Positions 34,760 through 44,454 of a DNA stretch of 64,000 nt are shown here, piece after piece; positions within the stretch are counted from its first letter, which is position 1, and every line of letters begins with the position of its first letter. Below the pieces are notes generated by a model that had not been told where the DNA came from, ran no database searches, and saw only the letters and a program-made list of their open reading frames with translations. The position numbers were made by a program, and so were the translations under genes. The stretch covers positions 282,214 to 346,213 of the forward strand of contig JAHDGU010000002.1 of the NCBI GenBank assembly GCA_020627535.1. The letters run 5' to 3'. The stretch is from Saprospiraceae bacterium (GTDB lineage Bacteria > Bacteroidota > Bacteroidia > Chitinophagales > Saprospiraceae).

Positions 34760-37687
34760 CTGAGCCTCGGCAGGTACATAGCGTTTGTCATATGTCTACT
34801 TCTCACAGTAGTATCAACCAAGCTCGGCGCGCAGGACTACTCCATATCCCAGGTCAAAAGATATACGACAGAAAATGGACTCGAACATAGAGCCATCAAG
34901 AAGATTACTCGAGACAAACTAGGTCGCATATGGATATTTTCAGATGTTTCTGCCCAATTATTTGATGGAAATCAATTCCTTCCACTCGACTTACCTGCAG
35001 GACTTCCGATTGAAACCGGGGTATACATTCGTCATTCAGCGTATGGCGCCGTAGAAATCCTTGATGAAAATGGCCACTATCATATATGGAAAGATCAAGA
35101 GATTCAAATAGACAGTAGTCAACTAGCAAATGAACATCACAAAAATTCAGAATCGCTATCTCTAGATGACATCCTAGCTGATGGAATAAAAAGCTACAGA
35201 TCTTATCCAGAGTGTTCTTTCCTGCTTTCGCAAAAAGGTAATCTTTACGCGATAGATTCATTGGGAGATGTAGAACTAATTGATACTTCCATCACTCAAT
35301 TTATCGCATATCATCAATCCAAAATTTGGATAGCACGTCAGGAACAAAATACAGTCCAAGTTTGTGACTATCCATCTGGTCAAGCTCATACCAGCTATGA
35401 CTTCAAATATGCACGAGCATTTCATGACCTCAAGGGACAATTACTCGTCTCATTATCCAATAATACCAGAAGAAGTGAAAGACTCGTCTTGATCAAAGAC
35501 GATAAGGAAACAAGCTTTGACCATCTCCTTGAGTCACTCGACGTCAATACTATACGAGACATTTATGCTGAAGATTTTGAGCGAGATATGCTCATTGGCA
35601 CATGGAATGGTCTGTACTACCTCAGCCACAAAAATCCAATGATACAGACGAATCTCTCTAGAAAACTAGAATCAGATCAATTTGGCAATGTCATGTGGTG
35701 GATCATACAAAGGGAAAATGGCAAAATATACACAGCCAAGGAGTCACGTGGTATTTATGAATTGAGAGCAGATAGTATTATCCCCATAAAATCAGAAGGA
35801 CTAGATCTTCTCAGAGGAAACTATTTCGCTTATTATCACCAGTCGAGTGACCAGACTATTTCTCTCTCTGTCAATAATGCGAAAGACCACCTAAACTTTT
35901 GGGATTTTAAAAATCAACCTACTCAAGTCGCCACTGATCAGCGATATTATGACTTCGTAGAAATGGAGGGCGATTTGCTCTTGGCAGTCGGTACAGATCG
36001 TACTAGAGTTGCACTAGCACTTATTGATATGGGCACAAGAGCGATACTTGACACCATGACTGTGGCGGCCACAGGTAAGACTGCTTACAGCGTGATCAGA
36101 CATGATGATCAATTCGTATTGGGTACCAATACGGGTGTCTACTCTCTAAAGATCACCGAGACAAATAGTAAACTCCTCGTGCAGAATTCCACACAACTGA
36201 CGGATCATGATGTCTTGGATATTGAAAAAACAAGTGCCGGATTTCTGGTTGCCACCTATGGCGCTGGGCTGCATCACATTGACAGATTGGGCAATTCACT
36301 AAAATCTGTTACCACTGCACATGGCTTGCCCAGCAATGTGATCCATACCATCCGATCCGACCACAAAGGCAACTATTGGGTGAGTGGCCAGATCGGTCTT
36401 GCCATATTGGACTCCAATCTGAATATCCTCAGAACCATCAGTACAAATGATGGACTTAGTAGCAATGAGTGTAATTCTGGAGGCATGCTTTTGTCCGACG
36501 ACTTCTGCTACGTTTCGACGATCAATGGCATACAGATGATCAATCAAGAGATTATCAACGATCTACGACCCAGTCGAAAAATCACATTGGATGAAGCCAT
36601 TTATCTCAATGATCAATCTGCGAGGAATAGCATCGATCTCAGTGGGTCGAAGATTGTCGATATTCCTAGTGGCATTGATGATATCACAATAACATTTGAT
36701 ACGTGGGATCTCAATAGATCACCAAGCGATCAACAAGAAAAATACACCAACCTTTTCTCTAGTACAGACCCAAATCTCGAAATTCTATTTGATGATCGGA
36801 AGCTCTTCATTAGCAAGCTGAGGAGAGGACAGAATAAGCTCGAATGGAGGCGCTTGATAAATGAGGATTCCGACAATACTGGTTCTCAAGAGATCATCAT
36901 AAAGCGAGAAACTCTCATGCAGAAATATGGCTTAGCTACAGCACTAGGTCTGATCTTGTTCCTTGCTCTAGGACGTCTGTATCGCGCTCGCCTGCAGCAA
37001 GAAGAGAGCAAGAGGGCATTTAAGGAGCAAGAGCTCAATCTGCGAATGAGTTCATTGAAACTAGAGGCCCTGAAGTCCCATATGAATCCTCACTTCATTT
37101 ACAATGCACTTTCCTCTGTGCAATACTTCATACAAAAAAAGGAAACTGATGAGGCCGATGAATTTCTGACTGACTTTGCCTTACTCATGCGTAAAATATT
37201 GAATGCTTCAACCGAAGAACGAATAAGCCTACAGGATGAAATATCGCTGCTTCGTCTGTACCTTACGCTCGAGCAAAAGAGGATGGACTACTCCTTTGAT
37301 TTTGACATCACGACTGACGAAACCCTAGACCAAGATATGCAACTTCCACCCATGCTCCTTCAACCAGTCGTAGAGAATGCGATCTTGCATGGCATCTATC
37401 ACCTAAAGGATAGAAAAGGAAATATAGACATACATTTTACGGAAGTAGATGAACTGACCACTGCTATCTCTATCCGGGACAATGGTGTGGGAAGGATCAA
37501 ATCGGCAGCACTGAGGACATCCACACACTCATCCAAAGCTTCCAATATTCTCAAAGAGCGCATAAAGCTGATCAATTCTGGACCAGACTTCAGACTATCA
37601 CTAGACATGATAGATCATACTGATCATGAGATCACACTCGGCACTGAGGTAGTGATCAGGATCTCGGAGAACTTGACTAAGATTTAG
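34760..37687 (+). CDS. LytS-type propeller sensor histidine kinase without a canonical start codon
   Basis: An open frame runs from 34748. In-frame upstream codons read a signal peptide (RYIAFVICLLLTVVSTKLGA) and propeller sequence (RYTTENGLEHRAIKKITRDK, LGRIWIFSD), but there is no ATG, GTG or TTG before 35261. CTG at 34760 is the best candidate start (975 aa). A propeller fills ~40-690, one membrane helix ~730-750, then LKSHMNPHFIYNALSS with the phospho-acceptor His, an ENAILHG N box and DNGVGR. The catalytic parts are intact. No response regulator lies next to it. Confidence 0.8.
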   Translation: MSLGRYIAFVICLLLTVVSTKLGAQDYSISQVKRYTTENGLEHRAIKKITRDKLGRIWIFSDVSAQLFDGNQFLPLDLPAGLPIETGVYIRHSAYGAVEILDENGHYHIWKDQEIQIDSSQLANEHHKNSESLSLDDILADGIKSYRSYPECSFLLSQKGNLYAIDSLGDVELIDTSITQFIAYHQSKIWIARQEQNTVQVCDYPSGQAHTSYDFKYARAFHDLKGQLLVSLSNNTRRSERLVLIKDDKETSFDHLLESLDVNTIRDIYAEDFERDMLIGTWNGLYYLSHKNPMIQTNLSRKLESDQFGNVMWWIIQRENGKIYTAKESRGIYELRADSIIPIKSEGLDLLRGNYFAYYHQSSDQTISLSVNNAKDHLNFWDFKNQPTQVATDQRYYDFVEMEGDLLLAVGTDRTRVALALIDMGTRAILDTMTVAATGKTAYSVIRHDDQFVLGTNTGVYSLKITETNSKLLVQNSTQLTDHDVLDIEKTSAGFLVATYGAGLHHIDRLGNSLKSVTTAHGLPSNVIHTIRSDHKGNYWVSGQIGLAILDSNLNILRTISTNDGLSSNECNSGGMLLSDDFCYVSTINGIQMINQEIINDLRPSRKITLDEAIYLNDQSARNSIDLSGSKIVDIPSGIDDITITFDTWDLNRSPSDQQEKYTNLFSSTDPNLEILFDDRKLFISKLRRGQNKLEWRRLINEDSDNTGSQEIIIKRETLMQKYGLATALGLILFLALGRLYRARLQQEESKRAFKEQELNLRMSSLKLEALKSHMNPHFIYNALSSVQYFIQKKETDEADEFLTDFALLMRKILNASTEERISLQDEISLLRLYLTLEQKRMDYSFDFDITTDETLDQDMQLPPMLLQPVVENAILHGIYHLKDRKGNIDIHFTEVDELTTAISIRDNGVGRIKSAALRTSTHSSKASNILKERIKLINSGPDFRLSLDMIDHTDHEITLGTEVVIRISENLTKI

Positions 37688-37882
37688 TCAAAAATGTTAT
37701 TCAGAGACATAGTGCTCTAAAAACTAACCATACGCATACATCTTGACCATGCAAATGCTTCATCTCCTTGGACACCACTATATCTTTTTTTGACTTCGAC
37801 AAAGTACTATTCACTAGATTGAGACTATCATTTGCATCTACACTCTCCCTACCTTTACCCCACGACCAAAATCATCAAGAGA

Positions 37883-39190
37883 ATGAACGACATCGCCACA
37901 CCCATATCAGATGCTCTCATCCACACCGATCCCACCATCAAGGGACTCATCGATCGAGAATATTCTCGACAGCGATATGGCATCGAGCTCATCGCATCAG
38001 AGAACTTCACCAGCCCGGCAGTCATGCAGGCCATGGGTTCTTGCTTGACCAATAAATATGCTGAGGGATATCCCGGTAAGCGCTACTATGGTGGCTGTGA
38101 AGTCGTCGATGAAGTGGAACAACTCGCCATCGATCGCCTCAAGGAGCTATTTGGCGCAAGCTATGCCAATGTGCAACCGCACTCAGGAGCACAAGCCAAT
38201 GCTGCCGTCTTTCTTGCATGCCTACAACCAGGGGATAAGATCCTGGGATTTGACTTGAGTCATGGTGGCCACCTCAGTCATGGTTCACCCGTAAACTACA
38301 GTGGCAAGGTCTATGAGCCACACTTCTATGGTGTCGAAGAAGATACTGGCCTCATTGATATGGATAAGGTGGAGGCTGCCGCTAAAATGCACAGGCCTAA
38401 GCTTATCATCTGCGGTGCAAGTGCCTACTCTCGAGACTGGGACTATGAACGCTTCCGCAAAATCGCTGATGAAGTCGGAGCACTCCTACTCGCAGATATT
38501 GCACATCCTGCAGGCCTCATCGCAGCAGGTCTCCTCAATAATCCTCTTCCACATTGTCACATCGTGACTTCCACGACGCATAAGACGCTCCGCGGACCAC
38601 GTGGAGGGATTATCATGATGGGAGAAAACTTTGACAATCCATGGGGACGCACGACCAAAAAAGGCAATCCTATCAAGATGTCCTCCATCCTCAATAGCGG
38701 TGTCTTTCCAGGCATGCAAGGTGGACCACTTGAGCATGTCATCGCGGCCAAGGCTGTCGCCTTCCACGAAGCTCTTCAAGACAGCTTCAAGGACTATGGT
38801 AAGCAAGTCATCGCCAATGCTCAGGCCATGGCCAAAAGATTTGTAGAGCTGGACTATCATCTTGTGTCTGGTGGCACTGATAATCATCTGATGCTTCTGG
38901 ATCTGCGCAACAAAAATGTTACAGGCAAGGTCGCCGAAGCAGCGCTCGGAATGGCAGAGATCACTGTGAATAAAAACATGGTGCCCTTTGATACGCAAAG
39001 TCCATTTGTGACCTCTGGTATCCGTGTAGGCACTGCCGCCATCACCACACGTGGCATCAAAGAAGATGACTGCCGTCAGATCGTCGACTGGATTGATGAG
39101 GTGATCAAAGATCCCGAAGACTTCGCGAAGATCGACGAGATCAAGAATCAGGTACACGACATGATGAGTTTCTTTCCACTGTATGATTAG
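37883..39190 (+). CDS. glyA: Serine hydroxymethyltransferase
   Basis: 435 residues from ATG 37883 ([13 protein letters not shown]); the N-terminal extension to 37832 lacks family similarity. Motifs: [50 protein letters not shown] and the PLP lysine in [15 protein letters not shown]. The enzyme interconverts serine and glycine with tetrahydrofolate and supplies one-carbon units. Length and motifs match the family. lipA follows 45 bp downstream, so the two may share a transcript. Confidence 0.95.
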   Translation: MNDIATPISDALIHTDPTIKGLIDREYSRQRYGIELIASENFTSPAVMQAMGSCLTNKYAEGYPGKRYYGGCEVVDEVEQLAIDRLKELFGASYANVQPHSGAQANAAVFLACLQPGDKILGFDLSHGGHLSHGSPVNYSGKVYEPHFYGVEEDTGLIDMDKVEAAAKMHRPKLIICGASAYSRDWDYERFRKIADEVGALLLADIAHPAGLIAAGLLNNPLPHCHIVTSTTHKTLRGPRGGIIMMGENFDNPWGRTTKKGNPIKMSSILNSGVFPGMQGGPLEHVIAAKAVAFHEALQDSFKDYGKQVIANAQAMAKRFVELDYHLVSGGTDNHLMLLDLRNKNVTGKVAEAALGMAEITVNKNMVPFDTQSPFVTSGIRVGTAAITTRGIKEDDCRQIVDWIDEVIKDPEDFAKIDEIKNQVHDMMSFFPLYD

Positions 39191-39235
39191 TCCATTGTGA
39201 TGAACTTCACAGTCTCATAGATCATTATCACTGCG

Positions 39236-40108
39236 ATGATAGAGCTACCGATAGTATCAGAAGAGCCCAAGCGCACAAGGAAGCCAGACTGGCTGCGCGT
39301 CAAGCTGCCCATAGGCGAAGACTACAAGCGAGTCAGAGCACTCGTTGATGAATACAAGCTCCACACCATCTGCCAGAGCGGCAACTGTCCCAATATGGGT
39401 GAGTGCTGGGGCGCGGGTACCGCAACCTTCATGATCCTAGGTAATGTCTGCACGCGCTCATGCTCCTTCTGCGCTGTGAAGACGGGACGTCCGCCAGAGT
39501 ACGACGAAGATGAGCCGCGTCGTGTCGCAGAGGCCATCATGCTCATGCAGGTCAAGCATGCTGTCATCACCAGCGTCAATCGAGACGAACTCAAAGACCG
39601 TGGCGCAGAGATCTGGTACCAGACGGTACGACTCACCAAAGAGATGTCTCCCACCACCACCATCGAGACTCTGATCCCCGATGTCCGGGCCAACTGGGAG
39701 GCACTAGAGCGTATGGTAGAAGGTGGTCAGGAGGTCGTCAGTCACAATATGGAGACAGTCAGAAGTCTCTACCGCAAAGTAAGACCACAGGCCAAATACG
39801 ACCGCAGCCTCGAGCAGATCCAGCGCACCAAAGACATGGGACACCGCACCAAGACCGGATTCATGGTTGGACTTGGCGAGACCGATGAGCAAGTCTACGA
39901 GACCATGGACGATCTCATCGCACATGGATGCGACGTCCTCACCATCGGACAGTATCTACAGCCTACAAAGCGTCACCTAGAAGTATCGAGTTTCGTCCAT
40001 CCTGACAAGTTTGCAGAGTACAAGGAAGTTGGTCTAGCCAAAGGCTTTGACTTTGTGGAGAGCGGACCTCTTGTGCGCAGTAGCTACCATGCCGAAAGGC
40101 ACCTCTAG
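39236..40108 (+). CDS. lipA: Lipoyl synthase
   Basis: 290 residues. An auxiliary cluster motif with [13 protein letters not shown] and the radical SAM motif CTRSCSFC (CxxxCxxC) are both present, along with [15 protein letters not shown] and HNMETV. LipA inserts sulfur at C6 and C8 of protein-bound octanoyl groups to make lipoate for pyruvate and 2-oxoglutarate dehydrogenases and the glycine cleavage system. Its place after glyA fits one-carbon metabolism through the glycine cleavage H protein. Confidence 0.95.
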   Translation: MIELPIVSEEPKRTRKPDWLRVKLPIGEDYKRVRALVDEYKLHTICQSGNCPNMGECWGAGTATFMILGNVCTRSCSFCAVKTGRPPEYDEDEPRRVAEAIMLMQVKHAVITSVNRDELKDRGAEIWYQTVRLTKEMSPTTTIETLIPDVRANWEALERMVEGGQEVVSHNMETVRSLYRKVRPQAKYDRSLEQIQRTKDMGHRTKTGFMVGLGETDEQVYETMDDLIAHGCDVLTIGQYLQPTKRHLEVSSFVHPDKFAEYKEVGLAKGFDFVESGPLVRSSYHAERHL

Positions 40109-40168
40109 CATCCAATTTCTGATCAGATTTATCGCCCCTATCGCGAAAACTTAATATAGCGAGACTCG

Positions 40169-40196
40169 TTTGGGAACTGTCTTGGCATTATATTCG
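40169..40196 (+). promoter_or_regulatory. Putative promoter of the lamin-tail/Hint gene
   Basis: TTTG at 40169-40172 and TATATTCG at 40189-40196 approximate the Bacteroidota consensus with one mismatch in the -7 box. Start would be near 40202. Confidence 0.35.
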
Positions 40197-40224
40197 CGAT
40201 ACGAACTACGAAAATCTACCAACC

Positions 40225-41331
40225 ATGAAAAAATCTACCAATCCTGAGGAGCTCAACGGGATAGAAATTTCTGTTAAAAGCTCCATGTTAACCGCAGAAG
40301 ATGTGCAAGGCATCGTCATCAATGAAATTCTCGCTGATCCGAATAGTAGTGGAGGAGCCAACTTCGACACAGACGGTGATGGCACTGCAGAGACTGATGA
40401 TGAATTTGTTGAATTGTTCAACACATCTGGCGACCCAGTAGATATCAGTGGATGGACTATTACTGACGCTGCAGGAGGAATGTTTACCTTCCCGGGAGGC
40501 ACGATCATACAACCAGGTGAGCACGTTACAGTGGTGGCTGATTGGGATCCAGGCGATCCTCCAGCTGGATTTTTCACTGGTCTACCTGCCATGAACAATG
40601 GCGGAGATGTGGTGGTGCTCTCTGATGGATCAAACACGGCGACGGCTAGCTATGGTAGTGGAAGCGGAGGAGATGATTTTGGATCACCTGGAGATGGTGT
40701 GTCCATGAGCAGAGTGCCTGATGGCAGTATGACCATCGACAACATGGCTACTCCGACCCCAGAATGTTTTCTCCAAGGCACATCCATTAATACAGAAAGC
40801 GGTCAGAAGACAGTTGAATCTCTCAACATCGGCGACATCGTATCTACTGAAAACGGCCCACGCAAAATCAAGTGGATCGGCTATCAGACCATAGAGCCAA
40901 ATCACAGCATCAATCCCATATGCATCAAAGCAGGTGCTCTAGGAAACAACATACCAAGTAGAGATCTGCGAGTATCTCCAGATCACTCGATGCTCATCGA
41001 TGGACTGCTGATCAATGCTGGCGCACTAGTCAATGGTGTCAATATCATCAAGACACAGCCTACTGCAAGCTTCAAGTACTACCATGTGGAGCTTGAAGAA
41101 CATGCAATCCTCTTCGCAGAGGGAGCTGCCGCAGAGAGCTATCTACCACAGAAGGAGGACAGAAGCAGCTATGACAATGCCTCAGAGTACGAAGCGCTCT
41201 ACCCCAATGAAGCTGGCATCATGCTTTGGCCGATGTCCTATCCGAGGATCAGTGCTGCGCACAAAGTGCCTCAATCGATCCAGGATCGCATCCTGGCGAA
41301 TCACCAAGGAGAAGTCAAGAAAACAGCTTAA
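40225..41331 (+). CDS. Lamin-tail domain plus Hint (autoprocessing) domain protein
   Basis: 368 residues with no signal peptide. A lamin-tail domain covers ~28-175 (INEILADPNSSGG, DDEFVELFNTSGDPVDISGW, TIIQPGEHVTVV). A Hint_2-type domain follows at ~181-310, starting with Cys181 in CFLQGTSINTESGQ and holding LNIGDIVSTENGP, SPDHSMLIDG (His254) and YYHVELEEHAILFAEGAAAE. Hint domains can cleave the chain at the first Cys, but no C-terminal His-Asn pair for splicing is visible. How it leaves the cell, if it does, is unclear. A terminator follows. Confidence 0.8.
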   Translation: MKKSTNPEELNGIEISVKSSMLTAEDVQGIVINEILADPNSSGGANFDTDGDGTAETDDEFVELFNTSGDPVDISGWTITDAAGGMFTFPGGTIIQPGEHVTVVADWDPGDPPAGFFTGLPAMNNGGDVVVLSDGSNTATASYGSGSGGDDFGSPGDGVSMSRVPDGSMTIDNMATPTPECFLQGTSINTESGQKTVESLNIGDIVSTENGPRKIKWIGYQTIEPNHSINPICIKAGALGNNIPSRDLRVSPDHSMLIDGLLINAGALVNGVNIIKTQPTASFKYYHVELEEHAILFAEGAAAESYLPQKEDRSSYDNASEYEALYPNEAGIMLWPMSYPRISAAHKVPQSIQDRILANHQGEVKKTA

Positions 41332-41360
41332 ACGCTGTCGGAAAATAACTGAATCTAGGA

Positions 41361-41391
41361 GGGCTAGGAATCATTTCCTGGCCCTTTTTCT
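41361..41391 (+). terminator. Intrinsic terminator after the Hint-domain gene
   Basis: GGGCTAGGAA (41361-41370) pairs with TTCCTGGCCC (41374-41383) across a TCAT loop (one mismatch), followed by TTTTTCTTTG. Confidence 0.8.
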
Positions 41392-41556
41392 TTGATCAAC
41401 TTCTGATCACTGCTCACTGTGAGCGTCCTTCCCAGCTCTCACACCACGTAGTGAGTTTCCCTCAGCTCAAATCAGAGCTTTTTCCCAAACCACAAGTGCG
41501 CAAGGAGCCAAAATCTCCACATGCTTTGTTTCTTTGCTCTACCTATTGATGACTAG

Positions 41557-44454
41557 ATGACACTTGACGAGCTAAAGACCGCCTATCACAAAGCACCCGA
41601 AAAGTTGGACACCGCCGTGAAGTACGCGCAGGCACTCCGGCGAGCTCAGCAGCACGAGTCAAGCATCAAGATCCTCAAGGATCTGCTCAGAGACACACCG
41701 GATCATAAGCGCCTCCTGCTGGAAATTACTAGTTCCTATCTATCTGCGAATCAGTATGATCTCGCCAAGCAGAGTCTCCATCAGCTCAGAGCCAAGCATC
41801 CACATGCTGACCTGCAGATTTCTCTCAGAGAAGGTCAGCTCGCTCGTCAACTGGGTCAGTCGGATGAGGCGCTCAGACATTTTGCGGAAGCAGTACAGAT
41901 CCGATCAGACTCCGTCGCCGCGCGCCATGAGTATGCTCGACAGCTACAGCAAGTCACACGGTATACAGATTCAATAGATCAACTTGAGGCCCTGCTGGTC
42001 CTGCGACCTGACCACTTCCAAGCGCATATTCTCCTAGGGATCAATCATCGCAAGCTCGGCGATCGCAGTAATGCTCTTGCTAGTTTTAGATCTGCTCTCG
42101 AGCATGCAGCTTCATCCGTACAGCAGTTCAACGCACGTCTTTTTATTGCAGAAGAATTGCGGGATCAAGGCCAACTCCAAGAGGCACATGAGCTACTCAC
42201 GGCCATAGCCGACGAGGGCAAATCTCATCAGCGATATGGTCTAATATACCTCTCGATCTTGCGCGGACTCTCAAAGCAAGAAGCGTCGCTGGATCTCATT
42301 CAAAAGCGCCTTGAGTCAGCCGCAAGCTCTCCTGTCTGGCAGCAAGCACTACTGCAGCAGTACCGCATCATGCATCGATACTCGGAGGCGATCTCCTTGT
42401 GTCTACAGGCTCGAGAAGATGGGAGTCTCCCTCGTGATTGGATAGCTCTCTTGCCCTCGCTATACCTGCACGAAGGCTCCACACCCATGGCAGAGAGCAG
42501 CTATCAGCAGCTGCGCAATGAGGATGGACTCACTACCACAGGTCTGATTCATCTCGGTCAGTACCTGCGCTTGGCGGATAGGTATCAGGAAGCGTACGAG
42601 ATCTTTGAGATCGCCATCGCTAGAGCTCTGAGTGGAAGGGAGGGCCTTTCGGCCAAATGTAGCAAAATAGAAACCCTTCGCGATCTTGGAGATTATCAGC
42701 AAGCACTAGCATCTACCAATGAACTCATCAAGACCTTTCCTGATGAGTTTCGCTTGCAGTCCATTCATATAAGCATACTGCAAGCGCAAGGCAAATTCAA
42801 GAGAGTCCGTGAAGTTTATCAAGAGCAAATCGAAAAACACCCTACCCGTCGAGATCTAAAACTCCGCTTCGCTAGTTTTCTCCACGGTCGTGCGATGTTC
42901 GCAGAAGCTCTTTCTCTATTTGACCTCAAGAGAAGGAGTGCTTTGACACTGGAAGAACGCTTGCTGATCTGTCGACTATTCAGCAAGACTCATGTACCTA
43001 CAGCAAAAGCATGGTACTCTATGCTTTACAAAGACTTTCCTGATCATCCGTCCATACTATTACACTACTCTATCTTCCTATCAGAACTTGGCCGGCCGCA
43101 GGCGGCTGTACAGCTCTTAGCCAAAGCAGCAGATAGACCGGCGATCGCCCTGAGACTCCTAGATCAGCTCTACAGAAATGCACAGATCAATCTGCGAGAC
43201 AACCTACTATCCGACTATCGCCGTCGGCATCCTCTGGACTTTGGCTTGCTCCGTGCAGAGGTACATATGCTGATGCAGCACGGAAACTATGAGGATGCCT
43301 TGACTCTGATCGCTCAATCTCCTCGAGAGCATCAAGCACATCAATCACAGCTTGACGCCCTCAGTGCCAATAGTCATTTCTACCTGTACGACTACCAGAT
43401 GGCAGAGACCAAATTCACTCAGCTCATATCAGAAACACCCAGACTCTATCTCTACTACCAGCGACTCGCAAGTCTGCAGATGATCGATTATCGGCTAGAC
43501 GATGCCATGTACACACTCAGGCGTGCGACCGAGATGGTCGACACAGATCTACACCGACGCCATGTGCCTCTTAGAAGTCACATAGCGTCAATCATCAATG
43601 ATCTTCGCACAGACCCTGAAGCCATGCGCAAGATCACAGCACTGAGAGAGCTGTCAGACGCCGAGAGACTGACTGGACTCTACAGGACGATCAATGAGCA
43701 TCCCCATCATTTTGGCGGAAGCCTCTACCTCCTCAAAGAACTGCGCGTACAAGGCAAATTAGATACACCAGACACGGACTCCAACTCTGATAAGATACCG
43801 CTGAGCATCTTCCAGTACTGGGACCAAAGGGTGAGACCGGCAACAGTAGAAACCATATCCAAGTCATGGTCTGATCATCATCCATCACATGACTACCACT
43901 TTTATGACCAGAAGGACGCAAGAGACTATCTACAAAGACACTTTCACTCCGAGGTCCTAGATGCCTTTGACGCAAGCGACCACCCTGCTGTTCAAAGTGA
44001 CTACTTTCGACTCGCTCGGCTTGCCAAAGATGGTGGCATCTATGCTGACGCCGATGATCTTTGTCTCAGCACGCTCCCTGATGACTGGTATCATTGGGAC
44101 CTTGTGATACATCAAGAAGATTTCGGGAGCCTAGGAAACAACTTTGTCATGGCCAGAGCTGGTAATGCCATCGTAGAGCGTGCTCTGCATATGGCGACTT
44201 CTCGACTCTTAGACTACTGCAATGAAACTGCTTGGTTCAAGACTGGGCCTGCCCTGTGGACGCAAGCGGTGGGACTAGCACTGGCAGCTGAGCCGGAGAG
44301 ACTGGGTCATCTGCGCATCCTGAGTGTATCAGAACTGCGCGGGCATGTCATGCCACACATACCATTAGAGTACAAGAAAACCAATAGATCTTGGTTTCAC
44401 AATGAATACAGAAATCGAGGCCGCAGTGGTAAGATCTCTAAGACAAAATCTTGA
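41557..44454 (+). CDS. TPR-repeat protein fused to a GT32-like glycosyltransferase
   Basis: 965 residues without a signal peptide. About 700 N-terminal residues are TPR-like helical repeats (ALRRAQQHESSIKILKDLLR, LGQSDEALRHFAEAVQIRS, ALLVLRPDHFQAHILLGI). From ~740 on there is a sugar-transferase domain of the DXD type: IPLSIFQYWDQRV, SWSDHHPSHDYHFYD, QSDYFRLARLAKDGGIYADADD with the Asp-x-Asp motif at ~831-834. Such domains transfer sugars to lipids or proteins in the cytoplasm. The TPR part may bind the acceptor. It converges with the tetR gene, overlapping by 17 bp. Confidence 0.8.
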   Translation: MTLDELKTAYHKAPEKLDTAVKYAQALRRAQQHESSIKILKDLLRDTPDHKRLLLEITSSYLSANQYDLAKQSLHQLRAKHPHADLQISLREGQLARQLGQSDEALRHFAEAVQIRSDSVAARHEYARQLQQVTRYTDSIDQLEALLVLRPDHFQAHILLGINHRKLGDRSNALASFRSALEHAASSVQQFNARLFIAEELRDQGQLQEAHELLTAIADEGKSHQRYGLIYLSILRGLSKQEASLDLIQKRLESAASSPVWQQALLQQYRIMHRYSEAISLCLQAREDGSLPRDWIALLPSLYLHEGSTPMAESSYQQLRNEDGLTTTGLIHLGQYLRLADRYQEAYEIFEIAIARALSGREGLSAKCSKIETLRDLGDYQQALASTNELIKTFPDEFRLQSIHISILQAQGKFKRVREVYQEQIEKHPTRRDLKLRFASFLHGRAMFAEALSLFDLKRRSALTLEERLLICRLFSKTHVPTAKAWYSMLYKDFPDHPSILLHYSIFLSELGRPQAAVQLLAKAADRPAIALRLLDQLYRNAQINLRDNLLSDYRRRHPLDFGLLRAEVHMLMQHGNYEDALTLIAQSPREHQAHQSQLDALSANSHFYLYDYQMAETKFTQLISETPRLYLYYQRLASLQMIDYRLDDAMYTLRRATEMVDTDLHRRHVPLRSHIASIINDLRTDPEAMRKITALRELSDAERLTGLYRTINEHPHHFGGSLYLLKELRVQGKLDTPDTDSNSDKIPLSIFQYWDQRVRPATVETISKSWSDHHPSHDYHFYDQKDARDYLQRHFHSEVLDAFDASDHPAVQSDYFRLARLAKDGGIYADADDLCLSTLPDDWYHWDLVIHQEDFGSLGNNFVMARAGNAIVERALHMATSRLLDYCNETAWFKTGPALWTQAVGLALAAEPERLGHLRILSVSELRGHVMPHIPLEYKKTNRSWFHNEYRNRGRSGKISKTKS
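42643..42658 (-). repeat. Dispersed ATTT/GAAA hairpin motif, copy 4
   Basis: On the minus strand: ATTT, stem GGCC, loop GAAA, stem GGCC. Inside the TPR-glycosyltransferase gene. Confidence 0.7.
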
